A stretch of DNA of 64,000 bases. Source: Streptomyces sp. YPW6. GTDB taxonomy: Bacteria > Actinomycetota > Actinomycetes > Streptomycetales > Streptomycetaceae. The DNA is taken from positions 4,623,001 to 4,687,000 of the forward strand of contig NZ_CP076457.1 of assembly GCF_018866325.1 (NCBI RefSeq), written 5' to 3'. The notes under the pieces were generated by a model. The model ran no database searches, was not told the origin of the DNA, and saw nothing but the letters and a program-made list of their open reading frames with translations. Shown one piece after another: positions 18,410 through 27,518 of the stretch. Each line of letters starts with the position of its first letter. Position 1 is the first letter of the stretch. The translations under genes were made by a program, and so were the position numbers.

Positions 18410-18644
18410 AAACGTTCGGTGAACACCGTGGTAGAAATGCCCAACTTCGCAGGTGGCAGGACCACCGAGGCGAAGCGCCGGATCCGATCCGGCAGCCAGA
18501 CCAGGGTGATCAGCGTCGTCGTCCGTACCGCGTGACACACCAGGTCACCGAACCGGACAACGACGTTCGCTCATCCCCCCATCGCACACCGACCGGCGAA
18601 GGCACCCCCAAGTCCGCCGCTCCATCGCCATCGAGGTAGCCAAC

Positions 18645-20186
18645 GTGTCACTCGACTCCATCACCGAGAACATCGACGAAGCCGTCAGCGGGTTCTTCGA
18701 GCCCATAGCCGGCTGGCTGGGCGACATCGTCTTCTTCTCCGTCACCATCGCCGGGGCGGAGGTGCCGCTCATCGTCACCTGGCTGGTGCTCGCGGGCCTG
18801 GTCTTCACCGGCTGGTTCGGCTTCGTCCAGGTGCGCAAGTTCCGTCTGGCCGTGGACGTCGTACGCGGCAAGTACGACGACAAGGACTCCGCCGGCGAGG
18901 TCAACCACTTCCAGGCGCTGACCGCCGCCGTGTCCGGCACGGTCGGCCTCGGCAACATCGCCGGTGTGGCCGTCGCCGTCTCCATCGGCGGCGCCGGAGC
19001 CACCTTCTGGATGATCCTCTGCGGCCTGCTCGGCATGGCCACCAAGTTCGTCGAGGTCACCCTCGGCGTGAAGTACCGCGAGATCCACGCCGACGGCACC
19101 GTCTCCGGCGGGCCGATGCACTACCTGCCCAAGGGGCTCGCCGAGCGCTTCGGGAAGAACGGCAAGTCCCTCGGCAAGGTCCTCGCCGTCCTCGCCTCGA
19201 TCATGATCCTCTTCTTCGGGCTCTTCGGCGGAAACCTCTTCCAGGTCAACCAGTCCTACGCGCAGCTCGTCTCCGTCACCGGCGGTGAGGACGGCGCGAT
19301 GGGCTCCTCCGGCGGGGCGCTCTTCTTCGGCATCCTCGTCGCCGCGCTCGTCGGCATCGTCCTGCTCGGCGGCATCCGCTCCATCGCCTCCGTCACCAGC
19401 CGGCTCATCCCCGCCATGGCCGGCATCTACATCGCCGCGTGCCTCGTGGTCATCCTGGTCAACGTCACCGCCGTGCCCGCCGCGATCGGCACGATCATCG
19501 AGGGCGCCTTCAACCCCGAAGGCGTCGCGGGCGGCATCCTCGGTGCGCTGATCATCGGCTTCAAGCGCGCCGCGTTCTCCAACGAGGCCGGTCTCGGCTC
19601 CGCCCCGATCGCCCACTCCGCGGTCAAGACCAAGCACCCCGCGAGCGAGGGCCTGGTCGCCCTGCTGGAGCCGTTCATCGACACGGTCATCGTCTGCACC
19701 ATGACCGCCCTGACCATCGTCATCGCCAACCCCGCCAGCTGGGGCGAGGCCCGCTCCGGCGAGTCCATCGGCGGCGTGACGATCACCTCGGACGCGTTCG
19801 AGACGGTGCTGCCCTGGTTCCCGTACATCCTGACCATCGCGGTGATCCTCTTCGCCTTCTCCACGGTGCTCACCTGGGGTTACTACGGCCTCAAGGCATG
19901 GACGCACCTCTTCGGCCGCAGCCGTACCAGTGAGACCGTCTACAAGGCCCTCTACACCCTGTTCGCCGTCGCCGGGTCCCTGCTCACCCTGCAGACCCTC
20001 ATCGACCTGGCCGACGCGGTGCTCTTCACCCTCGCCGTGATCAACATCATCGGCCTGTACCTCCTCGCCCCCATCGTCAAGCGCGAGCTGAACAGCTTCG
20101 TCGAGTACGTGCGGGTCCGGAAGGCCGGCGGCTCCGGCACGACCGGCGGAGACACGGACGACGAGACGACGAAGGCGACCGTCTGA
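18645..20186 (+). CDS. Alanine/glycine:cation symporter (AGCS family)
   Basis: 513 aa, about 11 membrane helices. AGCS hallmarks include 'GTVGLGNIAGVAVAVSIGG' near residue 100, 'GGPMHYLPKGL' and 'NEAGLGSAPIAHSAVKT', the AGCS signature. The family imports D/L-alanine or glycine with Na+ or H+. The GTG start has GAGG upstream. The long leader carrying a CRP-like site suggests nutrient-responsive control. The C-terminus ends in a short acidic tail. It is monocistronic and terminated by a shared hairpin. Confidence 0.93.
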   Translation: MSLDSITENIDEAVSGFFEPIAGWLGDIVFFSVTIAGAEVPLIVTWLVLAGLVFTGWFGFVQVRKFRLAVDVVRGKYDDKDSAGEVNHFQALTAAVSGTVGLGNIAGVAVAVSIGGAGATFWMILCGLLGMATKFVEVTLGVKYREIHADGTVSGGPMHYLPKGLAERFGKNGKSLGKVLAVLASIMILFFGLFGGNLFQVNQSYAQLVSVTGGEDGAMGSSGGALFFGILVAALVGIVLLGGIRSIASVTSRLIPAMAGIYIAACLVVILVNVTAVPAAIGTIIEGAFNPEGVAGGILGALIIGFKRAAFSNEAGLGSAPIAHSAVKTKHPASEGLVALLEPFIDTVIVCTMTALTIVIANPASWGEARSGESIGGVTITSDAFETVLPWFPYILTIAVILFAFSTVLTWGYYGLKAWTHLFGRSRTSETVYKALYTLFAVAGSLLTLQTLIDLADAVLFTLAVINIIGLYLLAPIVKRELNSFVEYVRVRKAGGSGTTGGDTDDETTKATV

Positions 20187-20200
20187 TCCCAGCAGCTCCC

Positions 20201-20242
20201 GATGCCCCTCGCCCCTCCCCGTACGGAGGAGCGGGGGGCATC
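20201..20242. terminator. Bidirectional hairpin between convergent AGCS and EamA genes
   Basis: 18-bp arms beginning GATGCCCC and ending GGGGCATC with two mismatches, loop of 6 nt. The right arm reaches the stop codon of the EamA gene, so one structure serves both genes. Confidence 0.7.
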
Positions 20243-21092
20243 AACTCGTGTGCAGCATCAGCCCGATGCCCACCACCATCAGCCCCGCGGCCGCGATCCG
20301 CGGAGCCCCGAAACGCTCCTTGAAGAACAGCGTGCCGATCGCCGCGCCCACGATGATCGACGACTCGCGCAGCGCCGCGATCGGGGCGAGCGGCCCCCTC
20401 GTCTGGGCCCAGAGCACCAGGCCGTACGCGATCACCGACAGCGCCGCGCCGAGCAGGCCGCGGACCGCGTACGGCCTCAGTTGCGTGCGCAGTGCGGCGC
20501 GGCGGCGGTAGTACGCGTACGCCGGGATCGCCAGGCCCTCCAGGATCATCAGCCACGCGACGTAGCCCAGCGGGGTGCCGGACGCGCGGACCCCGGCCCC
20601 GTCCACCGTGGTGTAACCCGCGATGGCCAGGCCCGTGCCGAGGGCCGCCACGATCGCCGGCCAGTGCGGGCGCTTCCCGGAGCCCCGGATGCCCCACAGG
20701 GCCAGGCCGACCAGCCCGGCCGACGCCACCGCCACGCCCGCCGCGGCCCAGGCGTCCGGACGCTCGCCGACGAACACCGCCGCCAGCACCGTCACCACCA
20801 GCGGGGCCGTGCCCCGGGCGATCGGGTACATCTGGCCGAAGTCGCCCAGCGTGAACGAACGCATCAGCAGCAGCATGTACGCCACGTGCAGCACGGCCGA
20901 GACCAGGAGGTACGGCCAGGCGTCCGCCGCCGGGAACGGGGCGAACAGGGCCAGGGCCGCGCCGATCAGCAGGCCGCCGCCGGAGATCAGGGTGAAGGAG
21001 AGCAGCTGGTCCTTGATCGCGTGGGCGATGGCGTTCCAGCCGGCGTGCGTGATCGCGGCCACGAGGACCGCGAGGGCGACCAGCGGGGTCAC
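20241..21092 (-). CDS. EamA/DMT-family transporter
   Basis: 283 aa with ten membrane helices in two EamA repeats. The first repeat ends 'YPIARGTAPLVVTVLAAVFVGE' and the second 'LRESSIIVGAAIGTLFFKE', the conserved helix 3-4 segments of drug/metabolite transporters. The GTG start overlaps the stop codon of a 50-codon upstream ORF by 4 nt (GTGA), implying coupled translation. Substrate unknown; relatives export amino acids or other metabolites. Confidence 0.88.
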   Translation of the reverse strand: MTPLVALAVLVAAITHAGWNAIAHAIKDQLLSFTLISGGGLLIGAALALFAPFPAADAWPYLLVSAVLHVAYMLLLMRSFTLGDFGQMYPIARGTAPLVVTVLAAVFVGERPDAWAAAGVAVASAGLVGLALWGIRGSGKRPHWPAIVAALGTGLAIAGYTTVDGAGVRASGTPLGYVAWLMILEGLAIPAYAYYRRRAALRTQLRPYAVRGLLGAALSVIAYGLVLWAQTRGPLAPIAALRESSIIVGAAIGTLFFKERFGAPRIAAAGLMVVGIGLMLHTS

Positions 21093-21241
21093 TCGGAGGT
21101 CTCGCGCACATCCGCGACCGTCGCCCCCGAGCGGCGCGCCCCGCCCCGGAGGCCCAGCTCGGCCGGCGCCTCCGCGAAGCGGGGGTGGGCGGGGGAGGCG
21201 GGGGCGGCGGGAGTCGTCTCCGCGGTTTCGGGTGCGCTCAT
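21089..21241 (-). CDS. Small hydrophilic protein translationally coupled to the EamA transporter
   Basis: 50 residues: MSAPETAETTPAAPASP..., then PRFAEAPAELGLRGG and ending ATVADVRETSE. It is not membrane-associated by composition, and I know no family. The main support is position: the stop overlaps the transporter's GTG start (GTGA), and the transporter has no ribosome-binding site of its own, so ribosomes finishing this ORF probably start the transporter. Its own ribosome-binding site is weak. Confidence 0.5.
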   Translation of the reverse strand: MSAPETAETTPAAPASPAHPRFAEAPAELGLRGGARRSGATVADVRETSE

Positions 21242-21300
21242 GGCTGCACGCTAGCGGTCCGTGCATGATGCACGCGAGGGAGTTCCGCCGGGTGACGCGG

Positions 21301-21512
21301 CACGGCAGCGGACCGTGCGACCTGGATGCCCCTCCACGGCAGCGGGATGTGAGACCGGGTGGCCAGCCACGGCAGCGGGCTGGGAGACCGGGTGGCCCGC
21401 CACGGCAGCGGGCCGTGCGCCTCGGGTGCCCCACGACGGCAGCGGGCCGCGAGACCGGGTGGCCCTCCACGGCAGCGGGCCGTGCGCCTCGGGTGCCCCA
21501 CGACGGCAGCGG
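21301..21512. repeat. 33/34-bp minisatellite, seven copies around ACGGCAGCGG
   Basis: The decamer ACGGCAGCGG starts at 21302, 21336, 21369, 21402, 21436, 21469 and 21503, alternating 33- and 34-bp steps. The last copies form an exact 67-bp higher-order unit. Several copies contain CACGGC-AGCGG-GCCGTG, a small hairpin. It lies in a 329-bp gene-free stretch (21242-21570) and is not coding as judged by the changing period. Confidence 0.85.
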
Positions 21513-21570
21513 TGCGGCCGCCCCGCCCGGGGCGACCGCACCGCATCCGCGCTCCGCGGTTCAGCGGATA

Positions 21571-22443
21571 TCAGGTCGTGGCGTGCCAGAACACGGCCAG
21601 GCGTGCCTGTTCCACGGGCGAGACGCGCTTGTGGAAGCTGGTCCACTTCGTGGAGTACTTGATCCGGCCGTTGTGGCTGCCGGAGGTGGTCGTGATGAGC
21701 TCGCCGTGGTTGATCCCGGCCTTGTACTGGACCTCGTGGTCCGCGGTGCCGGCGATGCCGGAGGACTCGGTGACGGTTCCGTCGTCGAACGAGGACACCG
21801 TGGTCCAGTCAGTGCTCATGTTGCCGTTCCTGGTGGTGCTCGGCATCTTGTTCCCGAGCGCCTTGAGGAAACTGCTCCCCGGCTTCATGTCCGTGCACTG
21901 CCGGGCCTTTCCGCAGAGGACCGCCCTGCTCTTGGTGATTCCGGCATGCGGGGTGCCGAGCGTGACGACGTCCTCGATGTAGAGCTTCTTCGGGAAGCCC
22001 GCGGCGCCCTGGTGGGTGTAGTGCAGTGCGGCGCGGACGACCAGACCGCCCATGGAGTGGGCGACGACGTCGACCTTGATGTTCTTCGAGGTGTAGTTCC
22101 TGGAGACGTAGTTCGCGAACTTCTTGGCCACGTCCTTGATGGCCGTGTCACGGCTGCCGGTGACATTGGCCGAGCACTTCGTGTTGCCCGAGTAGTAGCC
22201 GAAGGTGAGCAGGTTCCCCTTCCACTTCTTGTTCGTGAAGTGCTTGCGGGCGGCGCTGAACGTCTTGGTGCAGTCGTGCTTGCCGAAGGGGGCGTGCCCG
22301 TGGACGAAGATGACCCGGTTGCCGGTGCCGTTCGACCGGGACGGCTTGCCCGCCGCACCGGCCGGTGCGACGGCGAGCATGGTGAGGACAGCTGACAGCG
22401 CCGCGGCGAGAAGCAGCGTGAACCGCCTCTGAGTTCTCTGCAT
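21571..22443 (-). CDS. Secreted lipase-like alpha/beta hydrolase
   Basis: 290 aa. A Sec signal peptide (RTQRRFTLLLAAALSAVLTM, cleavage near AGAAG) precedes a compact hydrolase domain. Oxyanion strand VIFVHGH, nucleophile elbow VVAHSMGGLVVR, and 'VVTLGTPHAG' match extracellular triacylglycerol lipases and esterases. Two Cys pairs (NTKC/HDC, LCGKARQC) fit disulfides outside the cell. A C-terminal His in 'INHGEL' is a candidate catalytic residue. The start was chosen at the signal-peptide Met, not an upstream ATG that would add 45 residues. Confidence 0.85.
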   Translation of the reverse strand: MQRTQRRFTLLLAAALSAVLTMLAVAPAGAAGKPSRSNGTGNRVIFVHGHAPFGKHDCTKTFSAARKHFTNKKWKGNLLTFGYYSGNTKCSANVTGSRDTAIKDVAKKFANYVSRNYTSKNIKVDVVAHSMGGLVVRAALHYTHQGAAGFPKKLYIEDVVTLGTPHAGITKSRAVLCGKARQCTDMKPGSSFLKALGNKMPSTTRNGNMSTDWTTVSSFDDGTVTESSGIAGTADHEVQYKAGINHGELITTTSGSHNGRIKYSTKWTSFHKRVSPVEQARLAVFWHATT

Positions 22444-22576
22444 GAAAGGTTTCCCCGATTCCCCGTCTTCGTGTGTGGTTCTCGCCGGGACGTTAGCCCG
22501 GCCCGGTCGGGGGGTGTGACGGTCGTTCGCCCCACATCCGGTGCCACTCGTTCGCCGGGCAACTAACCTCACCCCC

Positions 22577-24964
22577 ATGCGGGGTGGGGGGCACGAGGGA
22601 AACAGCGAGCGCCTGGTGAACCGGACCGTCGAGCGGTACGGGGTGTGGCTCCGGTCCGCCGTGGTCGGTCTGTGCGGTGTCCTGGGCCTCGTCTGGGCGG
22701 GTGACGTGGATGACGCGGATGTGGGTGCGGCGGTGTCGCTGCTGGCACCCGCCGCCCTGGCCTGCGGTGTGCGCCTGTGGGCGCTTCGCCGGCCGCTCCC
22801 GTCGGCGCTGCTCTGGACACTGGACGCGGCGCTGGTGCTGCTGGTGGGACTGTCTCAGCCGGCCCTCGGGGGTGAGGGCGCGAACGCGATGGTGGAAGTG
22901 GCCGTCGGCATCAGCGTCATCGCGTTCCAGTTCGAGTGGGCGAGGCGTCCGGTGGCCGGGGCCGCCCTGGCGGTGGCGGGAGGCGTCGCCTGCGTGCTGG
23001 GGGACCTGCTCTCCTCGCCCGCGCAGGCCCCCGACCTGGTGCCCCTGGTACGCATGCTGATCCAGGTGGGGCTGTCGAGGGCGGGGTACCTCATCGTCCG
23101 GGCGCGGGCCAGGGCGGCCGACCGGTCGGCCGCGGTGAGAGCGGCCCTGCGCCGGGAGGCCGATGTCGCGGCGGCACGGCGGGCGACCGAGCGCGAGTAC
23201 CTGGCGACCTTGCACGACACGGCCAGCGCGACCCTGCTGATGGTCTCCCAGGGCGACAGCCAGGACTGGTCGTGGCTTCCCCCGCGGGCCAGGCAGGATC
23301 TGGAGGCGCTGTCCGCCATGCCCGGTTTCGAGACGGGGAGTGTCGACCTCGCGGCGCTTCTGCGCTGTGTGCCCGAGGGGGAGGGGCGGGCCAGGGTGCG
23401 GCTCACGACGCGTATCGAGGGCCCGCTCACGATGCCGTCCGGCCCGGGGCTCGCGATGTTCAACGGTGTCCGGGAAGCCGTCACCAATGTGTCACGCCAC
23501 GCCGGGGTGCGGGAGGCGGAACTCAGCGCGTGGCGGGAGGGGGCGAACGGTGTCCTCGTCGAACTGTCCGACAGGGGAAGGGGTTTCGACCCGGACACCG
23601 TACCGGCGCGGCGCCGGGGCATCTCCGGCTCCATCGTCGGCAGGATGCGCGCGGTCGGCGGCACCGTGACCGTCACCTCGCGTCCGGGCGCCGGAACCCG
23701 CGTGCAGTGGCACTGGCAGGACCGGGGCCGGGACCGGGCGCCGCGGACCGGGAACGGGGAGCAGCACACGGGCGTACCGCGCCCGCCGCGCACCCCGGCG
23801 CAGCACACGGCCGCGATCCGCTTCATCCGCGGACAGCTCCTCTACGGGGCCCAGCTGGTTGCCCTGCTGATCTGCCTGGTCTGGCAGTTCACCATCTCGC
23901 TGCGCCGGCTCCTGGCCCACCAGGGTGTCTACGACCCCGCGTGGGCGCAGGACGCTGGCTTCGTCTGCCTCGTCGCCGTGGCGGCGACCGGGGGCGCCTC
24001 CCTGCTGCGTGGCAGGCGGATCCCGCCGGCGGTGCGCGGCTGGTGCCTGGGTGCGGTCCTGGCCGCGTCGGCGGTGAGCGCGTACACGCTTCCGCCGCAT
24101 CACGCGACGGGCCCGGCGGACTGGGCGTTCGGAGTGGTCGGCTGGCACGCGCTGTTCCTGCTGGCGGACCTGCGGGTCAGGGTGTACGCGGCCTTCCTCG
24201 GGGCGCACATCGGGATCAACGCGGCCGCCGTGTTCTGGCACGGGACGCCGACCGCGGCCGAGGCGGCCGTCCTGGGGATCGCCACGGTCGGCAGCTGCGG
24301 CCTCCAGCTCTCCGTCGGCGTCCTGATGACCCGTCTGCTGCGCGACACGGCGCCGGCGGCGGGCTCGGCGGCCGCGCGGGAGGAGGAACTGCGGACCCGG
24401 GAACGTATCCACGAGCACCTGCAGAACGACCACAAGGAGCGCTACCGCGCGCTGACGGCGACGACGGTGCCGCTGCTGGTGGGCCTCGGCCACGGTGTGC
24501 TGAGCCCGCACGACGAGGAGGTCAGACTGCGATGCGGTGTGGAAGGCACCCGTATGCGCCGCCTGTTCGCCGAAGGCGACGCCGTCGCCGACCCGCTCCT
24601 GAACGAGCTGCGGGCCTGCGTCGAGGTCGCCGAACACCAGGGGGTGAAGGTGAGCCTGGCCGTGCGCGGCCGGCCGGGCGAGGTGCCGGTGGAGATACGC
24701 AGGGAGCTGGTCGACCCGGTGGCGGTGACTCTGGGACGTACCCGCTCGGCCGCCCGCGTGACGGTCGTCTGGACCCCCGGCGCGGTCCGGGTGAGCGTCG
24801 TGGGCGTCGACTGCGCGGACGAGCGCACCGGGCCGGCGGCCGTCCCGTCGCCCGGCCGTGGCGCGGACCGGCGGGTGTCCGTGGTAAGAACCAGACACGG
24901 TGAAAGCGTGTGGGCAGAAGCGAGTTGGAGCAGACCGGTGCCATCAGGAGTTGACCTGCCATGA
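22577..24964 (+). CDS. Large tandem-architecture sensor histidine kinase (NarL/DesK-like)
   Basis: About 795 aa, roughly twice the usual size. Half 1: five to six membrane helices, phospho-acceptor region EYLATLHDTASATLLMV (His near residue 213), then HATPase boxes N (NGVREAVTNVSRHAG), G1 (DRGRGFD) and G2 (GISGSIVGRM). Half 2: a new membrane domain from about residue 410, then a coiled segment 'RERIHEHLQNDHKERYRAL' and a degenerate kinase-like end with no N or G boxes. It overlaps the response-regulator gene by ATGA. There is no clear ribosome-binding site at the ATG; leaderless translation is possible. Confidence 0.85.
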   Translation: MRGGGHEGNSERLVNRTVERYGVWLRSAVVGLCGVLGLVWAGDVDDADVGAAVSLLAPAALACGVRLWALRRPLPSALLWTLDAALVLLVGLSQPALGGEGANAMVEVAVGISVIAFQFEWARRPVAGAALAVAGGVACVLGDLLSSPAQAPDLVPLVRMLIQVGLSRAGYLIVRARARAADRSAAVRAALRREADVAAARRATEREYLATLHDTASATLLMVSQGDSQDWSWLPPRARQDLEALSAMPGFETGSVDLAALLRCVPEGEGRARVRLTTRIEGPLTMPSGPGLAMFNGVREAVTNVSRHAGVREAELSAWREGANGVLVELSDRGRGFDPDTVPARRRGISGSIVGRMRAVGGTVTVTSRPGAGTRVQWHWQDRGRDRAPRTGNGEQHTGVPRPPRTPAQHTAAIRFIRGQLLYGAQLVALLICLVWQFTISLRRLLAHQGVYDPAWAQDAGFVCLVAVAATGGASLLRGRRIPPAVRGWCLGAVLAASAVSAYTLPPHHATGPADWAFGVVGWHALFLLADLRVRVYAAFLGAHIGINAAAVFWHGTPTAAEAAVLGIATVGSCGLQLSVGVLMTRLLRDTAPAAGSAAAREEELRTRERIHEHLQNDHKERYRALTATTVPLLVGLGHGVLSPHDEEVRLRCGVEGTRMRRLFAEGDAVADPLLNELRACVEVAEHQGVKVSLAVRGRPGEVPVEIRRELVDPVAVTLGRTRSAARVTVVWTPGAVRVSVVGVDCADERTGPAAVPSPGRGADRRVSVVRTRHGESVWAEASWSRPVPSGVDLP

Positions 24965-25617
24965 GCGACGACATACCGGTCAGCGTGGTCGTCATCGACG
25001 ATCATCCCGCCATCCTCTCGGGCGTGGAGATGTGGTACGGCGCTTCACCACGGCCCATCACCGTGGTCGCGGCGGGAGCCTCCGTCCGGGAGGCCTGGAC
25101 GGCTCCGGGCAGCGCGGCCGATGTGGTGGTCCTGGATCTGCAGCTGGGCGAGACCGTCCCCGCCTTCAGCAGTCTCCGGAGACTTGTCGACGCCGGACGG
25201 CAGGTGATCGTCTACTCGATGCGGGACGACGAGAAGACCGCGCTCACCTGCCTGGATCTCGGAGCCGCGACCTTCCTGACCAAGAGCGAGGGCCAGGAGC
25301 ACCTGGTCGAGGCGACGCTGGCGGCAGCCGACGAGCGGCCCTACATGCCGCCCGCGCTGGCCGGCGCGCTGGGCGCGAACGCCCGTGCGGACCGCCCGCA
25401 GCTCTCCTCGCGCGAGGAGAACGTGCTGATCGAGTGGTTCCAGTCCGAGTCGAAGGAGCTGGTCGCGCAGCGCCTCGGCATCTCCGTGCGGACGGTCAAC
25501 TCGTACCTGGACCGTGTGCGGATCAAGTACGCGAACGTGGGCCGCCCCGCGCGCACGAAGGCGAGCCTGGTGGCCCGAGCGGTCCAGGACGGGCTCGTCG
25601 ACGTGGACGACCTCTGA
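24961..25617 (+). CDS. NarL/LuxR-type response regulator paired with the tandem kinase
   Basis: 218 aa. The receiver domain has acidic pair VIDDHP, phospho-acceptor VVVLDLQLG, and Lys in FLTKSEG. A C-terminal HTH follows (KELVAQRLGISVRTVNSYLDRVRIKY), which deviates from canonical LuxR helices (an 'REENVLIEWFQSESKEL' start), as in BldM/WhiI-like or atypical regulators. The 4-bp overlap with the kinase makes them a cognate pair. Targets unknown. Confidence 0.9.
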   Translation: MSDDIPVSVVVIDDHPAILSGVEMWYGASPRPITVVAAGASVREAWTAPGSAADVVVLDLQLGETVPAFSSLRRLVDAGRQVIVYSMRDDEKTALTCLDLGAATFLTKSEGQEHLVEATLAAADERPYMPPALAGALGANARADRPQLSSREENVLIEWFQSESKELVAQRLGISVRTVNSYLDRVRIKYANVGRPARTKASLVARAVQDGLVDVDDL

Positions 25618-25752
25618 GGCCCGCCTTGCCTTGCCTCGCCCGGCTCTGACCCGTCCCGTCCGGCCTTGCCTCGCCCCGCCCGGCTCTGACTCGCCCTGAC
25701 GTGCCCCGCGCTGCCCCGCTCCGATCTGACCCAGCCCGACCCAGCCTGATCC

Positions 25753-25777
25753 GGTCTGCGGTCTGCGGTCTGCGGTC
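25753..25777. repeat. Heptamer array (GGTCTGC)3 plus GGTC
   Basis: Three exact 7-bp units in the 260-bp spacer (25618-25877) between the response regulator and the penicillin-binding protein. The spacer also holds two copies of a 'GCCTTGCCTCGCCC' block, a GGGCGC hexamer run near 25825 and no gene. Confidence 0.8.
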
Positions 25778-25877
25778 GGCGTGCTCGGGGACGCGGCGGG
25801 CCGTGCGACCCGGATGCCCCGGCGCGGGCGCGGGCGCGGGCGCGGTCCCCGGCACCCGGCGCGTGTCGGTTCCGGTC

Positions 25878-27518
25878 TCAGCCGCCCGCCTTCAGCACCT
25901 CCGCCACGACCGGGCCCGCCGCGTCGCCGCCGTGGCCGCCGGCCTGGACGACCGCCGCCGCCGCGAGGTCGTTGCTGAAGCCGGTGAACCAGCTGTTCGA
26001 CGTGGCCTGCCCGCCCACCTCCGCCGAACCGGTCTTCGCGCCCTTGTCGCCGCCGACGCCTGCCATGGCCTTCGCGCCGGTGCCCCAGGCGGCCGTGGCG
26101 CGCATCATCGTGTTCAGCTGCTGGGTGACGGACGGCGACAGCGAGCGCGAGGCCTTCGCCAGCTCCCGGTCGTTCAGGGACTGCGGGACGATGACGGGCT
26201 GGCGGAAGGTGCCGGTGCGGGCCGTCGCGGTGATGGACGCCATGTTGAGGACGTTCATCTGGACGGTGCCCTGCCCGATGTACTGGGCGGCCGCCTCGCC
26301 ACCCACCTCCTCCGGCACGCTGCCGTCCGTGGTGACCACACCGGTCTGCCAGTTCAGGCCGATCCCGAAGACCTCCCGGGCGATCCTGGGCAGGGCGGCG
26401 TCGTCCTTCGTGTCGTCGATCAGCTTGATGAAGGCGGTGTTGCAGGACTTGGCGAAGCTCTGGGTGAAGGTGGAGCCGTCCGGCAGAGCGAAGTGGTCCA
26501 GGTTGTGGAACGTACGGGTGTAGTACCTGACGTCTGGCGGGCACTCGGCCGCCCCGTTCGCCGTGACGAGCCCCTTCTCCAGCAGCATCGCGGCCGTGAC
26601 GATCTTCAGCGTCGAGCCGGGCGCCTGCTTGCCCTGGAGCGCCACGTTGAACTCGGTCACCGGATTGTTGGCCACCGCGCGGATCGCCCCCGTCGACGGC
26701 TTCACCGCGACCACCGACGCCTCCGAGAACTTCTTCACCGCCCGCTCGGCCGCCGCCTGCGTGTTCGCGTCGAGCGTCGTCCGGACCTTGCCGGGCTTGC
26801 CCTCGGCCAGGGTCAGCAGGTTGACGTCCGGCTGGGACGCGTCGGCGGGCTCGATCCAGGTCTCGATGCCGGCCGAGCCGCCCGCGCTCTCCCCGTACTT
26901 CTTGCGCAGGGTGTCCAGGACCGGCCCCAGCGAGGGGTACTTCTCCTTCGTCAGCACCGTCCCGTTGCGGTCGACCGCCTCGATCGCCGGAGTCGAGGAC
27001 TCGCCCGTCTTCAGCGTCGCGCCCTCCGTCAGCTGCGGATGCACGACGGTCGGCTCCCAGTCCACCAGGGCCTTGCCCGTCGTCAGGCCGCGGACGACCG
27101 TCAGCTCCGAGGCGTACGACAGGGGCTTCGACTTCCCCTCGTACGCGACGGTGGCCTTGACCGTGTACGGGACCTTCGTGCCGGTCGCCGGGCCTGGAGT
27201 GATCTTCACCTTGCCGATGTGGGCGTCCTCGCCGTACGAGGCGAGCACCGGCTCCGCGCCTGCCTCGTTGTTCGTCAGGAGGGCCGCGGCCGACGCGTCC
27301 CCGGCCGCCCACGCCTCGAAGAACTCCTTCGAGGTCTCCGCTATCTCCTCCGCACTCGGCGGCCCCGTCCTCACCTTCGACGACTCGGACGCGCTCTGCG
27401 TACCCGCACCGCCCCCGCCGCCCGTGTCCCCGAGCATGCTGTACGCCCCGTAACCGATCCCGCCGGCCACCAGTACGAACGCGCCGCCGACGACGCCGAC
27501 CTTCGCTCCACTGCGCAT
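25878..27518 (-). CDS. Penicillin-binding transpeptidase with NTF2-like N-terminal domain
   Basis: 546 aa. One N-terminal membrane anchor (VGVVGGAFVLVAGGIGYGAY), a MecA-N/NTF2-like domain (EEIAETSKEFFEAWAAGDASAAAL), a dimerization region, then a transpeptidase domain with all three motifs: STLK (near residue 303), SCN (near 356) and KTG (near 496). It is a class B PBP of the Streptomyces sporulation/cell-wall type, cross-linking peptidoglycan outside the membrane. GGGAGGGGGG precedes the ATG. It is monocistronic here. Confidence 0.93.
   Translation of the reverse strand: MRSGAKVGVVGGAFVLVAGGIGYGAYSMLGDTGGGGGAGTQSASESSKVRTGPPSAEEIAETSKEFFEAWAAGDASAAALLTNNEAGAEPVLASYGEDAHIGKVKITPGPATGTKVPYTVKATVAYEGKSKPLSYASELTVVRGLTTGKALVDWEPTVVHPQLTEGATLKTGESSTPAIEAVDRNGTVLTKEKYPSLGPVLDTLRKKYGESAGGSAGIETWIEPADASQPDVNLLTLAEGKPGKVRTTLDANTQAAAERAVKKFSEASVVAVKPSTGAIRAVANNPVTEFNVALQGKQAPGSTLKIVTAAMLLEKGLVTANGAAECPPDVRYYTRTFHNLDHFALPDGSTFTQSFAKSCNTAFIKLIDDTKDDAALPRIAREVFGIGLNWQTGVVTTDGSVPEEVGGEAAAQYIGQGTVQMNVLNMASITATARTGTFRQPVIVPQSLNDRELAKASRSLSPSVTQQLNTMMRATAAWGTGAKAMAGVGGDKGAKTGSAEVGGQATSNSWFTGFSNDLAAAAVVQAGGHGGDAAGPVVAEVLKAGG

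Noticed and set aside
18079..18540. Minus-strand open frame across the hydrolase remnant and symporter leader
   Set aside because: No family resemblance, runs through promoter-like DNA and overlaps a better-supported coding frame.
18248..18644. Glycine or other riboswitch upstream of the AGCS symporter
   Set aside because: I looked for paired aptamer-like helices and conserved glycine-riboswitch cores and saw none; only promoter-like elements are supported.
21301..21512. Regular 33/34-bp repeats considered as a CRISPR array
   Set aside because: The 'spacers' are themselves repeated (67-bp super-unit), unit identity is only partial, and no cas genes are nearby.
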